From positions 2,399,820-2,463,819 of the forward strand of contig JAQFVV010012476.1 of the NCBI GenBank assembly GCA_028023455.1: DNA of 64,000 nt. The letters are read 5' to 3'. The notes under the pieces are model-generated. The model was given only the letters and a program-made list of their open reading frames with translations, searched no databases and was not told the origin of the DNA. Source of the DNA: Epiperipatus broadwayi (Eukaryota; Onychophora; Udeonychophora; Euonychophora; Peripatidae). Below are positions 38,692 to 51,599 of the stretch, in pieces. The translations under genes were made by a program, and so were the position numbers. Within the stretch, counting starts at the first letter, position 1. Each line of letters starts with the position of its first letter.

Positions 38692-38866
38692 GCTAAATTG
38701 TCCATGCATTTTAGTACTGTTACACATTGCTTTATTTATCACCCTTTTTCACAGTTCACAGTTTCGATTGCCATAATGTTCTGAATAAGATTGCTGTAAA
38801 CTATAAAAAAAAAATGGTAAATAAAGCATTGTGTAACAGTAGTAAAGTGCATGGACAATTTAGTAT
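38692..38866. mobile_element. MITE-like element with about 58-bp terminal inverted repeats
   Basis: The left end CTAAATTGTCCATGCA and the right end TGCATGGACAATTTAG are parts of inverted repeats of roughly 58 bp (38692-38750 and 38808-38866). Between them are about 55 bp of non-repeated DNA. It interrupts the LINE relic. Flanks are TA-rich, so a TA target duplication is possible but cannot be proved. Confidence 0.75.
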
Positions 38867-39185
38867 TATATGATATAAAATATGATATAGCAAAAATTGT
38901 ATGGGAGTGTTAGTAGCATGGTTAATTTATGGTAGAAATGCATTAAGTGATAGCAAAGGGATAAAAAAGTATGAAGAAAAGTAAGAAGACATGCATTAGA
39001 TGCAGATGTGTGGAAGGCAAAAGGGCAATTCAAGAAGAAATGGAATGTTCTAGTGTATACATAAGCAACATAAAAAACAAAATGAAAATGTTCAGTAGAT
39101 TGCAATTTATAGATAGTAAAAGAATAGGCAAAATATTATTTAATTTGATAACAAATAAAAAGCAGACAAAAGATGATTGAGGAAG
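38867..39185 (+). pseudogene. LINE ORF2 C-terminal part, left of the gypsy insertion
   Basis: Continuation of the RT relic: a LIYGRNALSDSKGIKKYEEK-like stretch and a region with RHALDADVWKAKGQF in broken frames. It stops at the gypsy LTR, with GAAG (39182-39185) as last bases, and resumes at 51600. Confidence 0.6.
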
Positions 39186-41687
39186 TGTAACAGTCAGAAA
39201 ACATGTGACTCGTGAACCTAGTGCAGAATTTGACCACCACACAGAACAGCAGCACCATCGAGATAGCGAAGCCACCTGTGGTACTGAGTTCGAACATACT
39301 TTATTGGTTCCACAATACAATCTACGAAACAATGCATCTGATGCGACATTAGTAAATATTTCTTTAGGCACGGTGGTCAGGGATATGCAAAAGATTTATG
39401 ATTTTATTTTGGAGTTAGCCAATAATCAAACTACATAATTAAGGAAATATTATATAGAACGGGTATCGAATAAATGAAATGTAACTGCAGACGTATAGTT
39501 TAAAATTATTTATTAACACATTTTAATAAGAAAATCATTTATTAATAATATTTTATGGATTAAAAGCTTCAGTAGTGGGATTTGCGACATGATTATATTT
39601 TAAAGAATCAATTTATTTATTGGTTTACAAAAGGAATTCATTTATTTGAAGGCGTAATCTAGCTACCTAAAATTCTCGAGTAAGTATTTCTAATGCATGC
39701 CTAGAGGAATTTATACCTTTGCAATGCAAGAGTCTAAAGTAAGATTTAAGAGTAGCGGCGGACATATATTTATTTAATTAAAATATTTATTTTATGACTA
39801 AAGGCAAACATTTATTTGAGAGTGAATTATGAAGATAATGCAGAGGCGGAGTGATATATAGAATAGTAAAATTAAGTAAAGGAACACATGGTACGCTTTA
39901 CAAAGGTGATATGGAATGGCAATATATCGAAACTGCAATGCCGTGAATGAGTTTATAAGAATGTCAGGCTGGTCTCTGCCATCGGCCCGATGAAATAAGG
40001 TGTCACATAAGCATAACCAGGAACAAGCGGTCCATGTTGCAGTTTGCCGGCTGGCTGCATGATGTCATCAAGTCCTATAGGAGCACCCATTATGTCCGCT
40101 TCTGTAGGACGACTGGGGTTAATTTCAACCCTGAAGAATCCAGAAATTTCACGTGGAATGGGTCATCACGTCTCTAAAATGTAACACATGTATAATGTAT
40201 AAACGATTATGATAACATTTTAAATAGATTTCTAATTCGGCCCTACATTATCAACATTTACTAAAGAACGTTGGTGACTCTCAAAAAACTGTAATTTTCT
40301 AGAATTATTCATTAAGATTTAATAAATACAAAATATATATAAACTAGGAATTAGTACAACTAATATGCCAGCCATTTGCAAAGTAGTAGACCCTGCATTA
40401 CAATAAATGATGCATTGAATGCGTGTTGATTTATATGAAAGTTAAGTTATTTAGGAAAGTAAATATTAATGAAAATTTGACACGCATTCATTGTTTCAAT
40501 TGATCATAGATTTAAACTTTGAAAAATGAGACAATTATGAGCATGCAATAATTAAATAATAACTATAGATAAAAATGTAGATTTTAGGAATATGCACCCA
40601 AGAAAGATAGAGTGAGGTAAGCTAGATTATTAGAGAAATTTACACATTAAATTAATTATTCAATTTTAGTTATACAAATGATAGTTTTTACATTTTATAA
40701 TTTAGATAAGTAATATGAAGAAGAGCTATAGCATGTTATAAGAGTACTCTAGAGTTTGAACATGGACAGGTACCTGTTTTATAAGGTTTCCGAGTCCATT
40801 GGTTTAGTAGCAAGTAGTTCATGAGTGGCAATTCTTTCTTGTATTTAGATGTCTCATTTACTTTAACAGCAGCAGCAGCTTTCTCATTTATTTCAGGCAG
40901 CAGATCTTCATGGTGAATTTATGACAGGCAATGGAAAGTTCGGCATCCGATAGGCCATCTCCCAATGGAGAATAATCTAGGTGCTTTTACTCAGACATAC
41001 CTTGGCAGGAACAATTTATTTTTATATTTTGGAGACTCTCAGTGATTGAGAGCAAAGCTAAAGTTTAAGTGAATGTCTCCAGCAAGTCTAAGATGGCCTA
41101 TTTTCTTATCTTGATCTTTCACATTTTTGTTAAGGTATTTTTAGGTTCTACTTCATCTGCCCTGAGGATAATCAATGCATTTTGTTGGCTATAATTATAA
41201 AGAAGGCTGCCATTGTATTGTTTACATTTTACATTTACTAATTACATTTTGGGGTATTTTTCTTTAATTAATCTATTATCTATCACTGACCGATACTTTT
41301 AAATTTCAAAGACAAAAAGGGAACATAAGGTTATTTTAACTTTTAATCAAATATTACATCAGATTTTTTTAGAATTATTATTAAATGAAATTTAAACAAA
41401 GCAATAAATATGAACTTTATAATCCAAAATAAATGATTAAAATTTTACAAAATTATGTAATTAAAAGAAATCTAAATTATATTATTTTATCCCTATTTAT
41501 TGCCTTTAATTTGAGATCAAAATTTGTGTATGTTTATGCTGAATTCTACATATATTTATACATTTTTAATATTGCTACACACATAATTCGATACCAAAAA
41601 GTTTAAATTTGGGCGGGATAGACCGGTCAGTGAGAGACGACAGAAAAAAATGAAACTTAAGATTCAAATATGAATCTTACTGTTTCA
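39186..41687 (-). repeat. 3' LTR of the gypsy element (2502 bp)
   Basis: On the minus strand it starts TGAAACAG and ends CTGTTACA. It is collinear with 49099-51599 over its whole length with a few percent difference by eye. It carries a plus-strand open frame (39205-39438, 77 aa) also open in the other LTR; see findings. Confidence 0.9.
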
Positions 41688-41703
41688 TTTTCCCACACTT
41701 CCC
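41688..41703 (-). promoter_or_regulatory. Polypurine tract
   Basis: On the minus strand this reads GGGAAGTGTGGGAAAA and immediately precedes the TGAAACAG start of the 3' LTR. That is the position and composition of a plus-strand primer in LTR retrotransposition. Confidence 0.75.
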
Positions 41704-42078
41704 GTGAATAATTATGGAAGAATAAAGGAGGTAAGAAAGAAAAAAAAATTTTTTTTACATTACGTAATTTAAATACGAAAAAAAAAATTATTATATTTTT
41801 TTACAGATATATTGAAATATAGAAAGCAGAGATTACATGAAGCAACGAACAATTTATATACCTGGATCTAGAATTTATAGTTTAATTAAAATGGCATGAT
41901 TTGGCTGTGTCTGGTTAAAATCATAGTAGTAATTAGTTAAACTGAATGTATATATATAAAAAAAAGTCTTAGAATAAGATTAGTTAGTATAATATAAAAA
42001 TATTTTGAGAGTAATAGTAATTAAAACAATAATATATATAACAAAATTTCTATCTAAAACCCTATTTGACTAAAGTAC

Positions 42079-44116
42079 TGTAATGATATATAAATATGTC
42101 GTTACATTAATTTAAAATAAAAACTTAAAAGTTCGCAAATAAAAGTAAAAAACTAAATGCTAAAATTAAAATGTTTGTTAAACGTATATACATTCACACA
42201 GATGCCAAACTTTAAAAATATTTTTTTTAAAAAAAAAAAATAAATAAATAAGTATTTGAAAGTACTTTTTTTGTAAAAAAAAGTACAAGATTTAAAAATA
42301 AAAACAGGTATTAATTAATTCTTGTAATCTGTAAATGGAAATGATTGTTTATGAATTATCGAAAACCAAACTGGCCCTTGGGCACTTGTATAATTAAAAT
42401 GATCTGATGAAAGATAGATAAGAAAATAAGGAGAAATTAGCTTGACCAATGGAAGCACTAAGCCTTGGCTCGGACCCTAACGAAAGTGATGGATTAGTGA
42501 TGTTTTGTTGATTGAATCCGTGTAGATAATATAAAAAGGGAAATACAGTTTTTTCGGACAGTTCCAGCGTTGTGTGTTTGAGAGTTGTGGTAGGATGCAC
42601 ATACCACACTCTCTATTTAAAAAAAAAAAAAAAGGAAAAGACTGTGATACCTTGAATCAGCTATTGCCATCTCCAGAACATTATCTTCCAATGGGGGCAT
42701 CATGGGAATTAAAAGCAGAAACCTGGACTCTTCTACCGTAAGCTATATTGATATGAACTCTAAATTTAAAAATAATTAAGAACTTTCATTCAAGCTTATG
42801 AACTTCCATCTGATATTTTTTAAGTTAAAATCAAATTAATAATGTTTAATTTTATATGTTTTCCGATTGATAAAAATCATTTCCATTTTTTTTCTTATTG
42901 TATAAATTATTTATGGTTTAAATTTTAAATGATGAAATTTAGGTTGGGTATAGACATTGCATAGATTCATTAGCAGTTGATTATGTTGAAGTTTTCACAT
43001 TTGATTAGAATATATAGGTCAACGATGTTAATGCGGGCATCTTATGATGAATGCCAAAGGGTCTCCTGTATTCCCTCAGCAATTGATGTTATCGATTGAC
43101 TTTGTATTTTGATCGGTTGAGTTTAATTTGGAATGTTTTTGACCATGGAATCTGTGCAGCCGATCTATACTTGACATTTTAAAACAAATTGTATAAAAAT
43201 AATCTGTGTGAACGTATTTAAATGTAAAATTTAAGTCGTGCGTGAATGGCTATATTAAGTTTTGTAAAGTTATATTAAGGGAGGGTAATATTAGGTTATT
43301 CATTTCATAGTTGAATTGGTTCAATGGATTGGATATATTTGTGTAATTGTAGATGTAATATAAGATCCACTATGGGCAGGATTATAGATATATGCCACAC
43401 ACCTTCTGTTTGCCTATGGATGGATTTGTAAGACAGCAAAGGACCGCAGTCCATTCCTATGGAGTTTTATGTTTATTGTTCTACTCGCCAACAGATGTCA
43501 CATTCCTGTTGGTGGAGAGACAATGTCTTCTCTAATTCTACTTACTGATCACATGTACATTCCTGACAGTATAGTATTTTGTGTTGTATTTTCATGCTGC
43601 ATTGAATTCATAAATGTATCAGATGGATTGGCGCCGGTTTGATTGCGAAATTTGTTGCCTAAGGTTAAATCAGGGAAGAATATTTTCTTTTCAAATGCAG
43701 ATCTATGTAGTCTATTCATACTTGACTATCTAAATAAAATATTAAACTCATTGAAACTTAGTTAAATGTAAAATTAAAAGATTAATAGAAAAATCTAAAA
43801 TGTTGAATTTATTCCTCAAAATTTAAATGTTATTTTATATGTGCGTAAATAAATATTTTTATGTGTTAATTTCTGGAAGTGGCTTTTATTTATTGATATT
43901 TAAGATATAAATTAAGATATAGATTTTTATCTCTGCGTCTCTACTGAGCTAGTGACTTGGGCTAACGATCTGAATATTTAAATAAAGTGGAATATTAACA
44001 GCTCGTATCTGCCTACTCTATAAATTTTCTAAGTTTAAATGCCTAGATGGTGACTTGTAGAGCAGATATTGTAGTTTGCAGTTAGATTCGATCTTCACTT
44101 TCATTTTGATCGTTAT
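42079..44116. mobile_element. Solo LTR, family 1, nested in the gypsy element
   Basis: It begins TGTAATGA and ends GATCGTTAT, where the related LTR at 16500-18734 ends GATCGTTACA. Order and sequence blocks agree with that LTR over about 2 kb. Flanking direct repeats AGTAC (42074-42078 and 44117-44121) are a 5-bp target duplication, so this is a separate insertion reduced to one LTR by recombination between its ends. The last bases have mutated. No coding sequence. Confidence 0.8.
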
Positions 44117-44322
44117 AGTACATTCCATTCAACTAAGTTCATTATATGAAGTTCATTTTAATATTTTTATATACGTTTAATAACTGTCCTAAGAGTCTAA
44201 TATTTTTAGAACCCTGAGTCAGGTGGATAATACCTACATGGTTTGAGATTACGGGCATTATATGTTTTTTATGGTATTTCCATTTTTTAATAAATATGCA
44301 TTTGGGCCACATGTGCGATCAA

Positions 44323-45310
44323 TTATAAAGGGTTCCCAGTACAAAGGAAAGAACTTTTTATATACTCTTTTATCTCGGCTACTTTGTTGAGAGTTCCATA
44401 CCCAAACATAGTTCCCGACCTGGAAATGTTGGCTTCTCCGATCTGCTCATAATTTCTGTTCTGCCCTTTCTGTAAGGCGGCGATGTGCCTTGCGTCTGTC
44501 AGTTTCAATATTGATTTCACGTTCATCCATGGGTAATGGCATCTTGATCAGTAATGAGTCCGCTTTACCAAAATGTAAACATGTTGGTGTCATGCCAATG
44601 GCCTCATTGATGGTTCCATTGATCTATTGAAAAATCTTTTCAGTTTGATTTACCCAGCTTCTGTGATTTTGGTTAACATGGGTCCTAAATAGTCAGTTTA
44701 TTTCCCTCATAACCCTTTCACATGGGTTAGACTGAGGATTTCGAATTGAGGTCAGAATATGTTTAACATTCTGCTGCCTGAACCAAGACTTCCATTCTTT
44801 AGATGTAAAGACCGATCCATGGTCCGAGAGGATGGTGATCGGTTTTCCAATCTTGACGAATTGACACTTTTGTAACACTCGAACTGCGCAATGGGAATCT
44901 GCTCACATCACAGGATAGGCCCAAGCATATTTTGAGGATAGATCATAAGTTACAAGTAAGTAATGGAATCTACAGTAGGATGGCAATGGGCCATAGTGAT
45001 CGATCGCAAGTATTTCATTTGGTGCAGATGAGATGATAGAGGCACCTACTCCACTAAAGTTTTTATTTGGTGGTTTATCTCTTGCACAAATAGCACATTT
45101 CTTGAGGGTATCCATCACATCTTCATATAGTTTTGACCAATAAAATTGTCATCTTATAGCTTCTTCTGTTTTTCTGGGGCCATAGTGCCCTACTAAGCCA
45201 TGCATATACATGATGAGACGTTTTCTGAGGTCAGGTGGTACCAAGAATTTCCAGTAAATTTTATCTCCCACAATCTTCTGCTGCAGCAACCCATTTCTTA
45301 TCTGTTATAG
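44323..45310 (-). pseudogene. Gypsy integrase relic
   Basis: Minus strand, in several frames. The 44903-45118 segment has CAICARDKPP (second half of the zinc-binding HHCC motif) and AIDHYGPLP (first catalytic Asp). The 44693-44878 segment has LSDHGSVFTS (second Asp) and NPQSNPCERVMRE with the catalytic Glu. The 44323-44526 part is the C-terminal tail, with GxTMFGYG-like sequence. Histidines of the zinc motif lie around 45150-45220 in another frame. Stops and frame changes separate the pieces. Confidence 0.85.
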
Positions 45311-45319
45311 CTTCTTTCC

Positions 45320-46889
45320 TCAAGCTGTTGAGCAGCCTTGTATTGGATTTCCTTGCTGTTGTACAATTTGGATAAGCTTTTTGTATAGCGATTGTTGCTC
45401 TTGCCAATGCTGAAGGTTCCTTAACTTGTGTTCCATCTTCTGATCCAGTACCATTGCTGCAATTACCAATGGCTGATCACTTATTATGGGGTTGTGTGGC
45501 TCCAGTTCTATAGGATGTTGACTTAATATATCGGCCACTGTATTTTCGGGCCCAGGGCAGTAGACGACTTTATAATGAAATCTTTGAAGTGAAAGACTCC
45601 ATCTGATGAGGCAGTCATTGTTCAGGTAACTTTTATTTAGGAATTCAAGACACCAGTGGTCAGTAATGATAATCACTTCTGAACCCAGCAACATCTGCTT
45701 GAACTTATTACATGACCACATGATTGCTAGTGTCTCTTGTTCCGTCACTGTTTAGTTCTTTTTGGCTCATTTCAGAGTATGGCTGCTAAAATATAGTATT
45801 TGGTGTTGGCCTTCTTAGTTGACTTGAAATAAAACCATGCCCAATCCTTTCTGACTGCTATCAGTCTGCAAATAAAAGGGACAGGTAAAATCTGGGTAGT
45901 GTAACATCACAGTCTCTAAAAATCTTTTCTTTACTTGACTGAAGTCTTCTTCATGGATCTTTGCATCAATTCCCATCGGTGGTGGGGTCTTATCAATTCT
46001 ACTAGTGATGATGTATCTTTGGCAAAATTGGGGTAAAACTTGTGATAGTAATTGCAAAGGCCCAGAAATGATTGAACTTGTTTTCGGTTCATGGGCCTAG
46101 GGAAATTTTCAATGGCAGCGACCTTGTCAGGGTGAGCCCTAATTCCTTGACCATTTACAATATGGCCTAAAAAGAAAATCTCCCTCAATGCGGAAAAACT
46201 TTTTTTTAAATTAACAGTTATATTTTTCTGGGTGCACTCATCGAAAAATTGTTTTAAATCTTCCAGATGTTCTGCAATGTCTCTTGACGCAACTACTACA
46301 TTGTCTACATAACATACCAATTATTTTTAACTTTTCTGACAATACTTGGTCAAAACACCTCATGAGGCCAGCCCCACTATTAATCAGCCCAAAAGGTACT
46401 GTCTTAAACATGTGGGTTTGCCCATTGTATCTGAACATGGTATATTTGTGATCCTGGGGGTGGAGAGCCATTTGCCAGTAGTTAGGTCAAGGGTAGAGAA
46501 AATATTCTTAGCAGTCAACTTGATAAATGTTTTTGGATGGGTGGTGGATGTCTCGCTGAGGTATAGTAATGTTGTTTAATGTCCTAGCATCTAGACACAA
46601 TCGTATGGTTCCAATTTTTTTTGACCATGACTAATGGATTATTATAGGGTGATGACCGCTTTTCAATTACACCCCAGTCAATCATCTGCTTAATTAGAGC
46701 ATTGACCTCTTCTTGATACTGAAATAGGATAGGGTATGTGTGGGTCTGGAAATGTGTCTTTTCTTTTACTCGTATCTGATGGACGTAATCACTAATTTCA
46801 CCTGGGACCTGAGAAAATATTATACGATTTTCCGTAAGTAATTTTTGTAACTGGAATTGGTCCTTTATCTTGTCTAACGATGATCCCAT
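45320..46889 (-). pseudogene. Gypsy RT and RNase H relic
   Basis: Read leftwards: the RT N-terminal part with SSPYNNPLVMVKK (46584-46889), then YNGQTHMFKTVPFGL (46238-46471), then the active site CYVDNVVVA (around 46310), in which the second Asp of YxDD is Asn. This is followed by LGHIVNGQGIRAHPDK and FLGLCNYYHKFYPNFA (45931-46320). The RNase H comes next, with LQTDSSQKGLG (45815-46057) and TEQETLAI, ITDHWCLEFLNKSYL and ADILSQHPIE (45320-45748). At least four frame changes. The altered YxDD and the breaks exclude activity. Confidence 0.9.
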
Positions 46890-47698
46890 AATTTTCTCTT
46901 GGATATCTTCATCAGGAATGGCCTCCAGACATCTTAATTGGATTTCTTCAGTTTGTTTATTCCTATCAAAACTAATCTGCTTCTGCTGGAAAGTTAGTAT
47001 CTTTTTTTATACTCCAGGATACATTCATGTTGGGTTAAGAAGTCAGACCCAATTATCACATCCTGAATTAGTCCTTTTATCACTAAGAAGGCATGTCCTG
47101 CATTGGCTTCTCCTATCGATATTTCCAACCAGACTTGATAGTTTTCAGTTCTGGTCATCCTCCTATCAGCCAGCTTCATTTGGATTGGGTGAGCAGGAAG
47201 CCTGGGTATGAGTCCATGTTTTTCTTAATTTGTTAACCAATCTCTATAAACACAAGAAATCTGGCTGCCTGTGTTAAGAATAATTTGTGCAACTGAGGCC
47301 ATGATTCTTGTATTAATAATTGGGCAAGGGACAATCTGAAGTCCCCAAGTGGGATCCTCTTCCTGGATGACTGATGTTAGGTTAGGCATCTCCACTACTT
47401 TCAGCTGCTGGCAAGATGAATGCTGGTACTGGTAATCTTTTACTGGAGTCCCGCTTAATCGAATTGCCATTTGATTTCTTTCTTTCTCACTATGATTGCT
47501 AGTAGTTGCTGATTGCTGTTGTCTGGTCTTCTGCTTCCATTCATGATCTACTAGTCTTTTAGGCCAATGGCTATCATCTAAAACTGCAAGAAATTCTCCC
47601 ATCTCTTCAATATTTTTGATACAACTTCCGATCATCAGCTTTTGGGTAGTTATTGGCATATTTTGTTGAATTGTTCCAATGATATGTCTATCTGCCAA
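46890..47698 (-). pseudogene. Gypsy protease relic
   Basis: The 47225-47698 segment ends in QIILNTGSQISCVY, where retropepsins of this group have DTG or DSG; the catalytic Asp is replaced by Asn. After a stop, the 46994-47179 segment continues with VWLEISIGEANAGHAFLV and DVIIGSDFL, the conserved ILGxDFL end of gypsy proteases. The part before the active site is a Gln-rich linker from gag. I see no CCHC knuckle. Confidence 0.8.
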
Positions 47699-47722
47699 TG
47701 CAAATGTTATGAGAGGATTAAA

Positions 47723-48322
47723 TCAGTTTGCTTGGTGGAGGAAAAACTGAGGATGTGTTTCTCGGGGTATTGCTCCATATTCATGACAAAGCATGTTGTA
47801 GATACCAATTTGATGCTCGTCGCTCCAATATTGTCTCATTAACACATCTGAGTACTTCTCTATAGTTTTAGGTTTCCATTTCACCATATCCCACCAGTCT
47901 TTGGCATAGCCCTGTAAATGGTAACTGGCAATAGCTATCTGTTCACCTGCTCCTGCCTTATGCACTTGAAAGAAACTTTGTAAGCTCTCTAAGTCGGTTT
48001 GAGGATTTTCTCCTGTCTCACCTCTAAATATTTTTATCTGAATAATCTTTCCTATGTAGCTTTGAGATCTAACCTCCCTTGTCCTTATATGTCCCCCCTC
48101 TTTATTGACTTGGGTTATTCTATATTTGTTTGCTATCATTCCTAACTCTCTCAAGACAAATTTTTGAATTTCCTGATACTTCTTAGCTCTTATCTTTTCT
48201 TCTTTCTGTCTCTTTTTTGATTCTTCACCTCTTCTTTTTCTCATTTCCTCCTCATACATTTTCTTCATTTCTTGCATATTATGTCTGAGTATTTCCTCAA
48301 TGAACTTGAAATTAAAATCCAT
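47723..48322 (-). pseudogene. Gypsy gag relic
   Basis: 199-aa open segment. Residues about 15-60 are a highly charged Glu/Lys/Arg coiled-coil-like region. Residues about 100-199 contain FRGETGENPQTDLESLQSFF and then YHLQGYAKDWWDMVKW, the hydrophobic Tyr/Ala/Trp-Trp pattern of the retrotransposon gag family. The ATG is preceded by about 0.75 kb of leader up to the primer-site region, which is reasonable for gag. It ends in a frame change into the protease piece. Capsid function is inferred from family and position. Confidence 0.75.
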
Positions 48323-49047
48323 TGATCCTCTGTATTGTTGCGGAGCTTCCCTTCACTCAGGTGTCGACTCCAAAGCTTCATATAAATCTACTTGCTCTAT
48401 ATCAATATTTTCTGATTCCATTTTCTTAATATGATTTATTTATTTTATACTACTAGCATTTGACTACTCCCCACCGGTATCTTGGCCCTATAACACTCTT
48501 TCACTGCCCTCACCTACTCTACATTGCCCTATCTCTATATTGCTGCTTTTAATATATTTAACATATATATTATAGCGAACTATTGCTAACGCGTATAATA
48601 AGCCACTGGTGTCTATGATATATATATTTGTACTTTAACAAAATATTTACTATTAACATATATAACAAGCTTCTGCTGTCTATGCTATATATATAATGGT
48701 GATTTAATAAATTATTGAATGCTACCTGCTTTCTCATTTAGTGACTGATTACTTTTTTTTTTGACATATATATATATATATATATATATTTCATTAGATC
48801 CGAGTATTTTCATTCCTTCTTAAATTACACACACATCCTTGCCTTCCTTAAATTTGTTATTACACCTGCTGTCCTTTCATTTACTCGACCCACATTATTT
48901 CACTTGACTTATTTCTTTTTATTATTTTTATCAAAACAAAATCGTATATATATATAGAATAATTAGCTAACTCGAGTAACGAACGCTAAAAGAAATTTAT
49001 ATGCATTATATTTTGCTCAGGGTATATATGGGTTTTTTGTATCGAAA

Positions 49048-49068
49048 GCTCCACGTTGGAAAGCACCA
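49048..49068 (-). promoter_or_regulatory. Candidate primer binding site
   Basis: On the minus strand the sequence reads TGGTGCTTTCCAACGTGGAG, beginning with the TGG expected to pair with a tRNA CCA end. It sits about 30 bp inside the right LTR, somewhat farther than usual. The LTR terminus here has diverged, so the true border may be nearer. Confidence 0.5.
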
Positions 49069-49098
49069 AACGCTAAAAAAAAAATTCTACTATTTAAG

Positions 49099-51599
49099 AG
49101 TCAGAAAACATGTGACTTGTAAACATATTGCAGAATTCGACCACCACACAGAACAGCAGCACCATCAAGATAGCGAAGCCACCCATGGTACTGAGTTCGA
49201 ACATAGTGTATCGGTTCCACAATACAATCTACAAAACAACGCATCTGATGCGACATTAGTAAATATCTCTTTAGGCACGGTGGTCAGGGATATGCAAGAG
49301 ATTCATGATTTTATTTTCGAGTTAGCCAATAATCAAACTACATAATTGAAAAAATATTATATAGAATGGGTATTGAATAAATGAAATGTAACTGCAGACA
49401 TATAGTTTAAAATTATTTATTAACACATTTTAATAAGAAAATCATTTACTAATAATATTTTATGGATTAAAAGCTTCAGTAGTGGGATTTGTGACATGAT
49501 TATATTTTAAAGAATACATTTATTTATTTGTTTACAAAAAGAATTCATTTATTTGAAGGTGTAATCTAGCTACCTAAAATTCTCGAGTAAGCATTTCTAA
49601 TGCGCATGCCTTGAGGGATTTATACCTTTGCAATGCAGGACTCTAAAGTAAGATTTAAGAGTAGTGGCGGACACATATTTATTTAATTAAAATATTTATT
49701 TATCACTAAGGGCAAACATTTATTTGAGAGTGAATTATGAAGATAATGCAGAGGTGGAATGATATATAGAATAATAAAATTAAGTAAAGGAACACGTAGT
49801 ACACTTTATAAAGGCAATATGGAATGGCAGTATATCGAAACTGCAATGCCATGAATGAGTTCATAAGAATGTTGGGCTGGTCTCTGCCATCGGCCTGACG
49901 AAGTAAGGTATCACATAAACATAACCAGGGACAAGCGGTCCATGTCGCAGTTTTCCAGCTGGCTGCATGACATTGTCAAGTCCTACAGGAGCAACCATTA
50001 TGTCCGCTTGTGTAGGACGACTGGGGTTAATTTCAACCCTGAAGAATCCGGAAATTTCACGCAGAATGGGTCATCGCATCTCTAAAATGTAATACATGTA
50101 TAATGTATAAACGATTATGATAAGATTTTAAATAGATTTCTAACTCAGCCTTACATTATCAACATTTACTAAAGAATGTTGGCGACTCTCAAAGAACTGT
50201 AATTTTCTAGAATTATTCATTAAGATTTAATGAATACAAAACATATATAAACTGGGAATTAGTACAACTAATATGCTAGCCATTTGCGAAGTAGTAGACC
50301 CTGCATTACAATAAATGATGCATTGAATGTGTGATTTATATGAAAATTAAGTTATTTAGGAAAGTAAATATTAATGAAAATTTGACACGCATTCAATGTT
50401 TCAAGCGATCATAGATTTAAACTTTGAAAATTGAGACAATTATGAGCATGCAATAATTAAATAATAACTATAGATAAAAATGTAGATTTTAGAAATATGC
50501 ACCCAAGAAAGATAGAGTTAGGTAAACTAGATTATTAGAGAAATTTACACATTAAATTAATTATTCAATTTTAGTTATACAAATGATAGCTTTTATATTT
50601 TATAATTTAGATAAGTAATATGAAGAAGAGCTATAGCACGTTATTAGAGTACTCTAGAGTTTGAACACAGACAGGTACCTGTTTTATAAGAAGTTTTCTG
50701 AGTCCATTGGTTTAGTAGCAAATAGTTCATGAGTGGCAATTTTTTCTTGTATTTAGATGTCTCGTTTACTTTAACAGCAACAGCAGCAGCTTTCTCATTT
50801 TTTTCAGGCAGCAGATCTTCATGGTGAATTTATGATGAGCAATGGAAAGTTCCGCATCTGATAGGCCATCTCCCGATGGGGAATAATCTAGGTGCTTTTA
50901 CTCGGTCATACCTTGGCAGGAACAATTTATTTTTGAATTTTGGAGACTCTCAGTGATCGAGAGCAAAGCTAAAGTTTAAATGAATGTCTCCAGCAAGTCT
51001 AAGATGGCCTCTTTTCTTAACTTGATCTTTCACATTTTTGTTAAGGTATTTTTAGGTTCTACTTAATCTGCCCTGAGGATAATCAATGCATTTTGTTGGC
51101 TATAATTATAAAGAAGGCTGCCATTGTATTGTTTACATTTTACATTTACTAATTACATTTTGGGGAATTTTTCTTTAATTAATTTATTATCTATCACTGA
51201 CCTATGCTTTTAAATTTCAAAGACAAAAAGGGAACATAAGATTATTTTAACTTTTAATCAAATATTACATCAGATTTTTTTAGAATTATTATTAAACGAA
51301 ATTTAAACAAAGCAATAAATACAAACTTTATAATCCAAAATAAATGATTAAAATTATACAAAATTATATAACTAAAAGAAATCTAAATTATATTATTTTA
51401 TCCCTATTTATTGCCTTTAATTTGAGATCGAAATGTGTGCGTGTTTATGCTGAATTCTACATATATTTATACATTTTTTAATATTGCTACACACACAATT
51501 CGATACCAAAAACTTTAAATTTGGGCGGGATAGACAAGTCAGTGAGAGACGACAAAAAAAGGTGAAACTTAAGATTCGAATACGAATCTTACTGTTTCA
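49099..51599 (-). repeat. 5' LTR of the gypsy element (about 2.5 kb)
   Basis: Collinear with 39186-41687. Its left end has lost the canonical TGTAACAG seen in the other LTR (it reads TATTTAAGAG before TCAGAAAAC), while its right end keeps CTGTTTCA followed by the GAAG duplication. Base differences are scattered along the length. Confidence 0.9.

Larger units (their letters stand above)
39186..51599 (-). mobile_element. Ty3/gypsy LTR retrotransposon, minus strand, nested and decayed
   Basis: 12.4 kb between two 2.5-kb LTRs (39186-41687 and about 49099-51599) and flanked by the 4-bp duplication GAAG (39182-39185 and 51600-51603). Gag, protease, RT, RNase H and integrase relics read leftwards between 48322 and 44323. 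A purine-rich tract sits next to the left LTR and a TGG-starting primer-site-like sequence near the right LTR, both on the minus strand, which confirms orientation. A foreign solo LTR (42079-44116) is inserted in the 3' untranslated part. The element interrupts an older LINE. Confidence 0.85.

Noticed and set aside
46870-47211. Plus-strand open frame over the gypsy protease/RT boundary, and similar plus frames at 46346, 58041, 58507, 59115, 59415, 59711 and 59965
   Set aside because: All are antisense shadows of minus-strand gypsy genes whose motifs are clear on the other strand.
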